From assembly GCA_964035795.1 (NCBI GenBank), contig OZ038324.1, forward strand, positions 8,506,878-8,570,877: DNA of 64,000 bases, in the 5' to 3' direction. This document shows positions 47,385 through 59,881 of the stretch, piece after piece. Positions within the stretch are counted from its first letter, which is position 1. Each line of letters opens with the position of its first letter. The position numbers and the translations under genes are program-made. The notes below the pieces were generated by a model that was not told the DNA's origin, ran no database searches, and saw nothing but the letters and a program-made list of their open reading frames with translations. This stretch comes from Pterobdella sp. o SKG-2022 (lineage: Eukaryota > Annelida > Clitellata > Hirudinida > Piscicolidae).

Positions 47385-48954
47385 GATAACTATAATAATA
47401 GTTTTCAAAAATATCTAAATGCCATTAATTATTTTTTTTATTTAAATATTTTTTGCGTTGTTTAAATTATTTTGCGATTTTTTAACGAAAAATTAGCAAA
47501 ATGGCTTCTGGAAGGTTTGAAAAGTCAAAATGCGCAAGGATATCGTGTCAGTAGGTGTTCGTTCTTGCGTGAAGAATTTACAAAGTGATTAAAATTATGT
47601 TTGGAAAAAATTCGAATTCAAAGTTTTTTACAGTCTTCAAATTCTTCTGGAAACTATTTAATAAATCCATTTTAGACTGATTTTTTAGATTTTATTGCTT
47701 TTTAATATGGAATTAAGCTATTAAAGTTATTTCAAATTTGATTTCCATTGCAAAATTGTTCTTCAATAAGCAAAATCATTTGACTAATTTTTGAATTAAG
47801 ATTTTTTCAAAGTCAATCTTTTGAGTAACAGACATAAAAATAAAGGAATTCCAAAAATTAACAAAGGTTAAAAAATTTTGAAATCCTGGAAAACACCAAA
47901 ACGAACAAGACTAGAAAAACTTTCGAATCGAAATTTCAGCTTCAAAATGCCCGTACAAACATACAAGAACTGCCTTCAAAAAAGTTCAAAAAATTTCTGA
48001 AATAAAAACACTCAGAACATAAACTTTAAATCTTCACCCAAAGGTCTCTGGTTCAAATCCCGGTCAGAACATATGTTAGATGCATCATTTTAACTACACG
48101 AACAAACACACACACATTTGGATGTGAATCTGATAAGAGTGGGAATTCATCATTTTCGAATCTAGATTACATTATTAAAATTTATTTAAGATGTGCATAC
48201 AAATGATGTTAAATTCAAATGAATTTGCTATTAAACATTTTTTAAAAACATCACAACATAGATACAAACAAACAAGCTTAAAAACTCACATGCTTAATGA
48301 AGCTTAATTCACATCCGTTTATTGGAAATACACATGAAGAATTAAACCGACTATAAAACTGAATGAACATAGAGAATGACATAAGAGTTAAGATGGAGGA
48401 AAAAGAAAAAAATAAAAAAGGAAAAAAAATAAATAAAAATGAAATGAAATAAAAGAATAAAGAGAATAAATAAAGAGTTCTTTTGGAGGATATTTGAGGA
48501 ACAGTTAAATTTGGATTTCTTTAAAGACTATGGCAATTAATTTCCTCGCATGGTGTGTGTGTCTGATATGGCCAATCAATCAGGTTTTGGGGGCTTGTTG
48601 AAGGATGGAGGAACAAGAAATCAAGTCTTTAACTTGCAAAGTGATCTTTTAATTGAGTTTGATGCTTGCCAAATGTTTTAGAAAATAATAAGAACTCACC
48701 AGCAAAACTTTTATTTTTATTCGATAAAAATTTTTTATTGCGGGTTGTAAACTTTTCGATAACCCTGAAACATGGGTTTGCACTTAACATCTGTTTGGGT
48801 GTGTTTGTTTATGAGTGGGTTTGTTTGCGTGTTTTGTATGTCTGCATATCTTTGTGTATATGTATATTTATGTGTGTTCGCATGCTCATGTACTATTCTA
48901 TATTTTTTTATATGTGATATTTTCCAAGGTAACGAGCCACATACAAGCAGAAAG
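47385..48954. other. Intergenic, one SINE-like trace
   Basis: No supported gene. It includes a B-box-like ggttcaaatcccgg at 48049-48062 followed by a CA-rich tail, and A-rich low-complexity sequence around 48400-48480. Confidence 0.45.
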
Positions 48955-49435
48955 ATGAATGGAGACTCAAGAGAGTATATAAGATGTCACGCACATGTAG
49001 ACAACGGTCTCCACTTAGTGTATTCCAGTCGTTTTCGAAGACTTTTGGAATTATTGTTGAACACACGGATATCAGTAATTGGAACTGAAAGGTTGGCTCT
49101 TGTTTGAGTTTCCAAGCTTTGTTGTTGTTTTTTTGTGTAGAAGTTGCGGTTTTTGTTGTATTTGGTGCTGTTTTGGGAACAGTTTTTTTATTTTTTGTGG
49201 AAGTTTATTTTTAAAAAAATTTAAATTGGTGTTAAATCTATTTTTCAATAATACATCTTTGAATTTTTTATGCAGTTATTTTCAATTTTTTTTCAGTTGT
49301 TATGTTAGTTGTAAATGTTACCGAGTAACCAATAGTCTCGAACAACAAAATGCTGCAGCATCTTGTTGTTTCCAAACACCTTCATGTCTTTCAAACCAGA
49401 AAGAATTAATTATTTACACCATGGTCAAGGACTAA
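48955..49435 (+). CDS. Candidate two-exon small protein, unknown function
   Basis: Exons 48955-49091 and 49336-49435 join in phase (2/1) to 79 codons including stop. The start is MNGDSREYIRCHAHV, a helical basic stretch SSRFRRLLELLLNTR lies in the middle, and a Cys-containing tail ends YTMVKD. The donor is AAG|GTTGGC and the acceptor AATAG|TCT, both usable but not strong. Composition is less skewed than the surrounding AT-rich DNA, which is the main reason to list it. No family is recognised. It could be the start of a longer gene if a GT inside the second exon (after TYR-THR-MET) is used as donor. Confidence 0.3.
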
Positions 49436-50744
49436 GCTTGCTGGCATCTGCACCACCCCTGTAATGTTTCTCGTTGTGAGAACAAGTTTACAACATAATA
49501 TGGTGTCCCTGGGTTTGGTGCATAGATTTAATTTTTTAGATGATGTTTAAGTGTTTTTTTTTGCGTTTTCGGAGGGTTTGAGACGGATTTTTTTTTTTTA
49601 TTATTTGTTTGATTATACCTCTGAGACGTGGGTTTTTCGTATCTCTTTAAAATTTGTTTCATAGCTTGTTAATTTGAGTTTTATATGTTTTTTAATACCA
49701 TTTCACTCAAATATTTATTGTCTTGAGACTACTACTAGAGATATTTTAAGCTCTGCGCCTCGCTCGCCAACCAGGACGTCGCCGCTTTGAATCCCGCTCA
49801 TGCTGCTTTGAAATGCAATCATGAGTTTTATTAAAAGCACATAAATGCACAAACATACACTCTAAAACACAAACAAACACACAAACGCACTCACATACTC
49901 ACACGTGCGGAAGAAAAGGTTTACTTTGTAGAAAGCAATATCTTCACAAATTGAAATTCAAATTGCAATTTTAAAAAGTTTATCTATTATTAAAAACTTT
50001 TAGAGCGCCAAAACTAAATCACGAAACATGGGAATGCATCCGATTTGAATTTAATTTATCATAAAAGCTAGTATTTATGGGTCAATTCAAAATAATGGTA
50101 CCTTTACATTAAAAACGATGCACCCCGCAATGTTACGTCTGCTCTTGGTGTGAACGATAATTAATGATTAAAATTAAGCAAAAATTAAGAACAGTGTTCA
50201 TTAAGAATTAATATGTTTGTTATGGGAAAATATTAATTTATATTATGGCTGGCAGTGTTTATTTTTTATATTGCAAAATATTCAAGAGTATTTTTTTATT
50301 TAAACATAGATGCATATATAATTTAGTATATTATATGATAGGATATCATTTGAAATCAAGTTGAAAAAAAGATAATAAAAATAAAATTAATTCTAAAAAA
50401 AAAAATAATTAAGTTATAGAAAATTAAATAAACAAAAAAATTTATTATGAGAAAAAATAGGGGAAAAAATAAATAGAATTATAGAAGTGATGAATTGTCT
50501 CTATGACGTCAACAGTTTTACACGACGATGTCTGAATACATTCATTATACTTCCTTCCATCGCACTCGGAGCTATTATGCGCTGAGCTTGAATGCGAGGA
50601 GATATACGGAGGGGTGAGAATTGGTGTATAGGTGTGTGTGGGAATGGGTGTGAGGGTAGAATGATGATTTGGTTGGTTGGTGTGTGATTGAATGGGTGGA
50701 AAGAGTGGATTGAAAGAGAATGAGTAGATGGATGAGGGATAGAT

Positions 50745-50865
50745 TGATGTGGGGCGGATTGATGGGGGGTGGATTGAGGAGAGTGGATTGAAGGGGGTGG
50801 ATTGAGGGGGGTGGATTGAGAGGGTGGATTGATGAGGGTTGGGTTGATGGGGGGTAGGTTGTCGG
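50745..50865. repeat. G-rich degenerate tandem repeat (ggtggattga)
   Basis: About seven imperfect units of roughly 16-20 bp built on gggggtggattga, with all G on the plus strand. Confidence 0.85.
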
Positions 50866-52555
50866 ATGAAAACGTCTATTGGCTTATAAGTACTATATGT
50901 ATGGATAGTGTGTTGGATAAAGAAGCGGATGAAAAAATGGATGGAAAGATTGAAGTATGGTGGGAGAATAATAAGACAGGTAGACAGATGAATGAATGAA
51001 AAGTGGATGAAAAAATAATGATTATAGGAAAATGATTATAAATGGAAAGATAAGTAGGTAGGTAAATGAATTTGAAGGAAGGCAGTTTCATAAATAAATA
51101 AATAATAAAGTAGTGTTAGATTAAAGGCTTAAGAAATGAATAGATAGAAGGTTGATACAAGCACAAGTGGGTTACGAATCAAGGATCATGGATGAATGAA
51201 TGCATTCATAGGCGGATGAATGAATGCATTCATGGATGGATAGGAGTATGTATAGATGGATGGATAGAAGTATGAATGATTGGATAGATAAGGAAGGGAA
51301 GATAATTAATGACGCATTATGGAAAGCTTAAAGTATTTGGTAATTGGAGACAGGCGGAATAGTTTGCTGGTCTGAGCATAAAACTCAAACCTTTGGAAAG
51401 CTAATTTGCAATTTGATTATATTTTTATAGAATGCATAAAAGGAAATCTCTGAATATTGCTCAAGTTTATGATTCTATGTTTAAAATAAATTTTTAGTTC
51501 GATACAATAAAAAATTTTTTTGGAAAATTTAATTGAATTTTGAAGCCTCTTCAATTTTGAAAAATTTTGCGAAAATTTTTTTTCAAATAGAAACTTAAAC
51601 AATTACTTTTCGCAATTTATTCCACGGAAATTCAAATTTTTCTTTGGAATAATTAATACTATCCGAATATATTTTCAAAAAAAATGAAATTATCAGAAAT
51701 TATAATAAAAATGAAAATATTGCGAGCACTCAAAAATATTCGAATTAATAATTTAAAAAATATAAAAAATGATTTATTGTTAGGGGATGAAAAACTTGGA
51801 AAAAATTTAAATGATAATTTTAAAATTATTTTAAATAATAATTTGAATTAATATTCAAATAATAATTTAAAATAATTTCTTGTCCAAGTCATTAGAGATC
51901 ACCATTAAACAAGCACCCACAGTTATTTATTTTTTTAACATTATCATTTCTATTTATTTATGAGTTTTTCTATTATTGTTCTTAGTTTATTACTTTTTAA
52001 AATTTCAATCACTGCTTTTATTTTTTTTTCTATTTATGTTTTTTCATTTTTATTATTCTTTCATTCTTCAAATTAATTTTCCATTTTTTTTTATTATTTT
52101 TTCTTTTTTTTTGCTTCTTTATTATTTCCACTTATACTTTTTTTAACTTTTTTTATCTTTCCCCATTATTTATTTTATTTTTTTGTTGTTTCTAATATTC
52201 GGTTTAGTGTGCATACAATTAATTTCATTATTGCTTTTGTTGTTTTCCAATGTATTCCACTTTGTTTTTATTTCATTATTTGTTGTTTTTTTCTTAGTAA
52301 CTCCTCATAACGCGGAGTATCATTTCCTCTACTGATACTAGTTTTCTCATTCGTTCAATCAATCTTATAGTTTTTGTTTCTTTGATTATTATATCCTTTT
52401 GATCGTTTTGATTTTATTTTTGCATTTCCATTATTTCTATTTTTATTTTCATTATTTTTATTATTATTCTTGTTATTATTATTATTATTATTATTCATTT
52501 ATAGCTTCAAACTTCCTCTAGCCCTGCTTTATGATGATGTCATGTTGTTTATGTT

Positions 52556-52975
52556 ATGATATTCTTCTATTATAATATTATTCTAATATGATATTATTCT
52601 ATTATGATATTATTCTATTATGATATTATTCTATTATGATATTATTCTATTATGATATTATTCTATTATGATATTATTCTATTATGATATTATTCTATTA
52701 TGATATTATTCTATTATGATATTATTCTATTAAGATATTATTTTATCATGATATTATTCTATTATGATATTATTCTATTATGATATTATTCTATTATGAT
52801 ATTATTCTATTATGATATTATTCTATTAAGATATTATTTTATCATGATATTATTCTATTATGATATTATTCTATTATGATATTATTCTATTATGATATTA
52901 TTCTATTATGATATTATTCTATTATGATATTATTCTATTATGATATTATTCTATTATGATATTATTCTAATAAAA
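52556..52975. repeat. 16-bp minisatellite with 96-bp higher-order period
   Basis: The unit atgatattattctatt repeats every 16 bp about 26 times. A variant pair (ttaagatattattttatcatg) appears at 52731 and again at 52827, exactly 96 bp or six units apart, which shows a higher-order duplication. Confidence 0.95.
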
Positions 52976-53049
52976 TATTTTTTTATGATGTTGTTTCCTT
53001 ATAATATTATTTCACTATGATTTTTAATTGTTGTTTTTATTATGATTTT

Positions 53050-53165
53050 TTGTTATGACGAAGCTAAAGCTATCGAAAATTTCAGGCATTCTTTTCAATG
53101 TGTTTGAGGATTCTTCAAGGCTAACCTTTAATGATAAGGCTAAACTTATTGGAAATTGAAGCTTT
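53050..53165. repeat. Dispersed hairpin repeat, diverged copy C
   Basis: Two nearby matches to the repeat seen in junctophilin introns: tatgacgaagctaaagctatcgaaaa near 53055 and atgataaggctaaacttatt at 53131-53150. The pair may be one element duplicated in tandem. Confidence 0.45.
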
Positions 53166-53480
53166 TATTTTTATTATGCTCTTGTTTTTATCATGTTATC
53201 ATTTAATATTGCTATTATTTTTCTTTTTTTTTCTATTATGATATTTTTTATTACGATAGTTTTTTTACCATGAAGTTTTTCTTTATGAAATTTTTTTGTT
53301 TTGAAATTTTTTGTTTCTATATTCTTCACCATGATATATTTTATTATGTTTTATTATTTTTTTTATTTTTTTATAATTATGATTTTGTTTTATTATTAGG
53401 TGGCAATACAACAATAAAATTATAACATTATCACCTGAAATTACATTTTATGCAGTGACACGCAAAAAGGTGATAATGAG

Positions 53481-53488
53481 GATGATGG

Positions 53489-53585
<97 letters not shown>

Positions 53586-53602
53586 GATGATGATGATGGT
53601 GA
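53481..53602. repeat. (TGA)n trinucleotide microsatellite
   Basis: About 38 gat/tga triplets with three ggt interruptions. They read as poly-Met, poly-Ser or poly-Asp frames. Confidence 0.95.
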
Positions 53603-54265
53603 TGAAAATAGTTTTAAAAAAGATGTCGCAGATAATTGTCTTAAAATTACCAGATTACTTATCAAATCATCTCTCCCAAAGAACTCACGTCCACACATAA
53701 ATTCCCGCCTGTTTAAACTCTTCCGCCTTGACGACACGTTACCTCACATACATGATAAACAAAAAATGGAGGTTTTAAAATTACGTAGTGATGACGTCAT
53801 GAATTACGTAATCAGAATTTTTTGAATATATTCTTGAAAGTCTATCACTTGGTTGCTTAAAATTTACTGAGGTCATCTGTGTGAAATAATGAAAACACGA
53901 GTAAAAGTGAAACGCGATCAAAAGAAAACCCATAAAGTTTTGAATATATCACACAGCTGTGAAATGGGGCAATGATGATGATACGTTGGTGTGGTGGTGA
54001 ATGATTGTTGAGAAGTGTGGTGTGGTGGTGGTGCGAGCGGGTGGTTGGAGGATTTGATGTGGCGGTGTGGTCGATAAATACTGATGTGAAGGGTGGTGTG
54101 TGTAGCAAATGAGCACTAGTATAGTACTTGCAACTAGTGTTGAGAGGGTTCTGGTGCAGATGGTTGGTATTGAGAGGGCTGTGGTGCAAATGGATGGTGG
54201 TGCAGATGGGTGGTGATACGGACTATTTTGACCGACACGTGTCATCGGGTAATGGCAGACGAAAT

Positions 54266-54342
54266 ATGGATGAGGAACGTGATGTGATCAACTTTTCAGA
54301 TTTTGGAAAAACTCTCAATTTTGTATACGCTATTATCAATAG
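54266..54342 (+). other. Orphan exon-like segment
   Basis: An open segment starting with ATG reads MDEERDVINFSDFGKTLNF and then VYAIIN, ending at an AATAG|GTTTGT donor in phase 2. The pattern DEE...NFxDFG..LN recalls the start of the CDC14 phosphatase domain (DEEL..ENFYADFGPLN), but the match is short and no adjoining exon was found, so no function is assigned. Confidence 0.22.
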
Positions 54343-54886
54343 GTTTGTTTGTTGCATTGATTACCATACGCTCCTTGTCTTGCTGCCTTATCTGCGGTGA
54401 GATGAGGGTGGGGATTAAAAGATCGGCAGAAAGATAAATAAAAAGATAGATTAAAGAATGGATGAATTTTTATGGAAAAATAATTATAGGTATAAATTGA
54501 TGGTAGACTATTGCTGGGAATTTTGGGAGAAAGACTAGAAAGATATAGTACACCAATAAATTAAAGCAGAAAGATAAAACCAGATTGATTGATGGGCTGG
54601 TGGAAGAGTGAAAAAAATAAAGGAACACAGATAAAAATAGACTAAAAAACTTAAACTTTCTTTTTGAAGAGTTGCTGGTAGAACTGAGACAGGAAACATG
54701 TTGAACCAGGTCAGAATGTACCAGAGAAAACTTTTTTAATACGCAGTGTTGACGGCGGTTGCATTTTGTTGAACTACATGAAACAAACTAAAATATATTA
54801 AAACTAACAAAATCTTCCACATTCAACAAACTAAAACATGAATATGAAAACACACACTCCACCACAACACTGTAAAACATGTTAGA

Positions 54887-55105
54887 TAAGATCACACCAC
54901 AATACACAACAATTCATACTACATTCTCACACTACATTATCCACTCTAAGCCATATCCCATCACACCCTACAACACCCACCAAATCACACCTCACCACAC
55001 CACACTACACCACACCACACTAGTACAACTTACTACACCACACCACACCACACCCCACCACACCACACCTCACCGCCCCACACCCTAGTACACTTCACCG
55101 CACCA
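54887..55105. repeat. Degenerate CACCACAC repeat
   Basis: Irregular caccacac and cactacac motifs over about 220 bp, resembling 44735-45015 in composition. Confidence 0.8.
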
Positions 55106-55888
55106 CATTACGTAAACATCATTAAAGCCCTGCTAAAACATTGAAAAAGTTTTTAATTCTGATCAGAAGTTGATTCATGTTTTTGTAATTTTGCTCAATT
55201 GTTGTCAAATGTTTTTTGTTCTCTCAGAGAAAAATAAAATTAGTTTTTTGTTAGCCACATTTCTTCTTTAAAGGACTTCCGCTGTAGTTTTATATTGTAA
55301 AGAATCGTGTAGGAGGGTATTGGAGAAGAGAGTTTGATGGTGTGTGGAGGTGTTGGAAAAAAGGTATATGGTGTGTAGGAAACCATTGAAAAGTGTGGTG
55401 AAATATAGTGAAGTGGGATAGTGAAAAAAGTAAAAGAAATGAGAAGAGTTCGTTATGCAGTTTAAAGTAACCAAGACAACACATAATTCACACGGACTAC
55501 TAAAATAATTTACTATGAAAACTCATGTTAATTGAACATGAAAAAACACGAAATATGCATAGAAACACAAAAAAATCAAACAAATCTCACAGATCATATA
55601 TTAAACGCATAAACAATACCTAATAACCACATTTTAAACAGACAAAAATGCACAAAATCCACCCATAAATACATGAAAAACCCTTAAAACCACACATTAA
55701 ACACAAAAATTTCTCAAAACCACAGGTTAGACACATAAACAACCCTCAAAAACTACACATTAAACACAAACATTTTTCAAAATCACAGGTTAGACACATA
55801 AACAACCACACATTAAAAGCAAAAGATTCTCAAAAACCCCATTTTAAACACATGAACAACTTTTAAAACACCGCATAAACACAGGAAA

Positions 55889-56018
55889 ATACTTTCAAAC
55901 AACCACACACCCACACATAAACAAACTTCAACAACCACACATCCACACATAAACAACCTTCAACAACCACACATCCACACATAAACAACTTTCAACAACC
56001 ACACATCCACACACAGAA
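55889..56018. repeat. 32-bp minisatellite
   Basis: The block caacaaccacacatcc begins at 55929, 55961 and 55993, a period of 32 bp, with a diverged copy before the first. A related looser repeat (cacattaaacacaaa) precedes it from about 55640. Confidence 0.88.
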
Positions 56019-56294
56019 AAACTACATAAGAGTCAATAATTTTTGGAAGTTTTGAGAGATTGAAATTTTCTTATCGGCAAAAAACCTTTTTCCGATTTTT
56101 TCTCAAAAAAGCAATTTCCGTGTTGCAATCTTGCTTTCTCGTGAGAGGTGTAAATCGAAACACTTTTGAAAGTTTGGCGGGAAGTCTGAAACACATCACG
56201 CACGTTTTAATTTTCACACGCAAGTAACCTCTAATATAAAAAAGCCTTTATATTTAAACACACGACATTCATAAAGCTCCTATATTGAAACGAC

Positions 56295-56388
56295 ACATAC
56301 AAAAACGTCTGAGCACATACAAAAATGTCTGAGCACATACAAAAATGTCTGAGCACATACAAAAATGTCTGAGCACATACAAAAATAT
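56295..56388. repeat. 20-bp minisatellite, about five copies
   Basis: The unit acatacaaaaatgtctgagc repeats nearly perfectly about five times. One copy has acg for atg. Confidence 0.93.
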
Positions 56389-56704
56389 AAAAAAACTACA
56401 TACAAATGAATACAAAAAAAATACACGAAAAATAACCAATACAAAAAAACCTAAAATCACGAACACACACACATCCATAATTTGAAATCCTTTTAAATCT
56501 TCCTTTCCTTTCACTGACATTACGCATTTGAACTCGAAAAAATGATTTTTAAAACCATAAACATTTGAATAAATTTCGAAAAATTCTAGAGATAGTTTTG
56601 TAACAAACTTGTATATTTTTCAGTTTTCCTCGTCTCCGTAGAGATCTATATTAACTCTTGGCAAACTTTCTCCAAATAAAGCCAATAACTGCGTTTTACT
56701 GTTT

Positions 56705-57326
<622 letters not shown>

Positions 57327-58105
57327 ACACCATCAAACCGCTACCTCACAATCGTCGCAGCAAATGCATGCTGATGGCTTGGAGAACGAAAACACCCAAA
57401 GAACGAGTCTGCTTTTGTGACAAGTAAAATAATAAGATTCAAAAAATAAAACAAGTGAATAACCACAATATTAATAATAACTGAATAATGATAATAATAA
57501 TAGTTGAATAATAATTGAGTAAAAATAATAAAAGCATTGAAAAAAATAAATAAAACTTTGGAGCACGGCTTAACGCTCTTGAATTAGTTCATAAAAGACA
57601 CATTCAATCTCAACAACAAGAATAATATTAAAAACTTCATAATAATAATAGAAAAAAAAACAAGTTTTTTATAAAAATAAAATAATAATAGAAATACTAA
57701 GTCAAATGGGGGTATTATGGATATACAAATAGAGATAATAAAAATATTAAATGGAGATAATTTAAAAAATAATAATAATTATTAAAATATAGTGAAAAGA
57801 TAAGAATAAAAACAATGAAAATCAAATTTGAAGACCAACAATGATGATAATAAGAAATTTAAAAGCCAACAGAATGGATTTTGGGACTTTGGAAAAACTA
57901 AAGAATAACAAAAAATGGGTTTGCTGCAAAAATAAAAATAACAAAAAATGGGAAGATAATAAACGCAAAATATTTTCCAGCAAATAGAAATAAAAAAGCC
58001 ACGCTGAAAAAATTATCTGCAAATAAACAAAATTATCAGATAAAATACTTGCTTATTTGAAAACAATGAAATAATAATAAGTGGAAGAACCAATAAAAAC
58101 AATAC

Positions 58106-58145
<40 letters not shown>

Positions 58146-58440
58146 TGAATAAAAAGATTAATAAGAATAATAGAATAATATTAATGGTTACAATAAAGTA
58201 TGAAAAATTTATCGAAAAATAAACAAAAGCGCGCAAGATAAACTTTTTAAATCTGCATATCGGCAACAAAATAAAAATAAAAAATAATACTAAACTGCTA
58301 AAAAATAAAAATCTACCAGAAGCTGATTAGGGCAGTAAGCTCGAAGGTAGACACGTTCGTTTCAGACATTCAGCTCCTATTCTGTTTTTCTGGGGATTTT
58401 TGGGTCTCACACCAAATTAACAATCAAGTGTTTTGAGCGG

Positions 58441-58447
58441 TATAAAA
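58441..58447 (+). promoter_or_regulatory. TATA box before the GPCR gene
   Basis: tataaaa preceded by gagcgg lies 52 bp before the start codon. This flank is less AT-rich than its surroundings, so the match is more credible than elsewhere in the window. Confidence 0.5.
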
Positions 58448-58492
58448 CAAGTGTTTGGTTATTCTTGGTGATACATGTGGTAATACTTTGAC

Positions 58493-59881
58493 ATGCGCGG
58501 GATGACTATATTTTTCCCAGTATTAATCATCTTCTTTTCTTCCTCAACGTGTCACAACACCACTATCCCAAATGAACACGTGATCTTTAACAAACCAGCT
58601 TCAATCAACCATACAAGCAACAGCACTTTCACACCCAACCAAACAAAGAAGCTCAGACCCATCGGAACATGCGCCTATTACGACTTTGTTGTTGAATCAG
58701 TCTTGATGGGCTTCTTGTGTCTGGTGGGATTCATTGGCAACCTCACTAGTGTGTACTGCTTCAGCAAGGAACACTCCCCTAACACTGCCACTCCCTTCCT
58801 TCTCATCTCTCTCGCCATCGCTGACACTCTCTTCCTTTCCAGCGTTTTTTTCGTCAGAGTTTTAACTTCTGTCAGCAGTCTTGGTGTGGATTTCATGAGT
58901 TCATCCAAAGCATATTTGGCCAAGTATGTCTTTCCAGCAGCCCTTTTGACGCAGACGATGACCATTTACATGGTTGTGCTGGTAGCCCTCAACCGCTTCA
59001 TGGCCGTGTGTTGGAGGGCCGTGTGTTGTGCCAGAAAAGCCAAGTATCACGTTTTGTTGGTTGTCGTGTCATCCATAATTTTCAATCTTCCTCGTTTTTT
59101 CCAGTTTCAAGTGGTGTGCCCCCTCAAGCCACCTTGTCCTCAAACTCGCTTGGCAGACTTCACACGGCACTGGTTGTTTTCTGTAGGTTATGCCACGGTA
59201 GCCTACTGTGTGGTGATGTTTCTCATCCCTCTGGCACTCCTTTCCTATTTAAATTTCAGACTTATTGGGGTTCTCAGGGTGGCCAAGGCTCGGAGAGAGA
59301 AACTCCTACAAAGAAAAAAGAAGATGGTCGTGAAGTTGGAGCCCAGTGTGACAAATGGGCGTGCGGATCGAAAAAAATCCAGTCAACTTTACAGTCGTAA
59401 CGTGAGTCATGTAACGGGAAGAGGAAACAGTAGATCAGAAGACGATGTGACGTTGACGTTGGTGGTGATAGTAATGATGTTCGTGGTGACACAAACTCCA
59501 GCACTACTGACTCAGTTGGTGATTAGTCTCACCTCAGACGAGTCTCTCTTGAACTGCCCACATATCTTCTTCTTTTACGAAAGATTCAGTGACCTTCTCG
59601 TCGTCGCCAACTCTTCTCTCAACTTCCTGGTTTACTGCTTTTGTAACGTCAGGTTCAGACAAACTCTTTTCAACGCCATCTCACTGAGGTGCAACCATGA
59701 GAGACCTCTCCACTGCCCTACCTACACTGCATCTCCCACCCATAATATGGCCGTTAAACCGAAGAAAATAGAGATTATTGAATTGAAAAATTATGATGAG
59801 ACGAAGAGTAATGTGGTGGAAATGGAGAAGGAACAAGTGGGGCTTCCGAGGTTTTGTGATGGGAAAATTGTGGAAGAGTGA
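58493..59881 (+). CDS. FMRFamide-receptor-like rhodopsin-family GPCR
   Basis: Intronless, 462 residues. It has a signal-peptide-like start (MRGMTIFFPVLIIFFSSS) and an Asn-rich extracellular N-terminus with several NxT/S sites. Seven hydrophobic segments lie at about 66-90 (FIGNLTS, N1.50), 100-124 (SLAIADTLFL, D2.50), 144-172, 185-205, 228-255 (LIPLALLSY), 318-343 (VTQTPALLT) and 362-385 (NSSLNFLVY). Loop 3 is Lys/Arg-rich, as is usual for G-protein coupling. VFPAALLTQTMTIYMV in TM3 and FNLPRFFQ after TM4 recall the insect FMRFamide receptor group (VFPIGMIAQTASIYMT, YNMPRF). The motif at the end of TM3 is NRF (167-169), not D/ERY. The tail holds two Cys-containing stretches that could be palmitoylated. 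The ligand cannot be told from sequence. Plasma membrane; probably neuropeptide signalling. Confidence 0.87.
   Translation: MRGMTIFFPVLIIFFSSSTCHNTTIPNEHVIFNKPASINHTSNSTFTPNQTKKLRPIGTCAYYDFVVESVLMGFLCLVGFIGNLTSVYCFSKEHSPNTATPFLLISLAIADTLFLSSVFFVRVLTSVSSLGVDFMSSSKAYLAKYVFPAALLTQTMTIYMVVLVALNRFMAVCWRAVCCARKAKYHVLLVVVSSIIFNLPRFFQFQVVCPLKPPCPQTRLADFTRHWLFSVGYATVAYCVVMFLIPLALLSYLNFRLIGVLRVAKARREKLLQRKKKMVVKLEPSVTNGRADRKKSSQLYSRNVSHVTGRGNSRSEDDVTLTLVVIVMMFVVTQTPALLTQLVISLTSDESLLNCPHIFFFYERFSDLLVVANSSLNFLVYCFCNVRFRQTLFNAISLRCNHERPLHCPTYTASPTHNMAVKPKKIEIIELKNYDETKSNVVEMEKEQVGLPRFCDGKIVEE

Larger units (their letters stand above)
49436..54265. other. Repeat-rich gene desert
   Basis: 4.8 kb without a supported gene. 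Contents are the minisatellites at 50745-50865 and 52556-52975, the TGA triplet tract at 53481-53602, a hairpin-repeat cluster at 53050-53165 and a possible SINE-like trace at 49750-49900. Confidence 0.5.
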
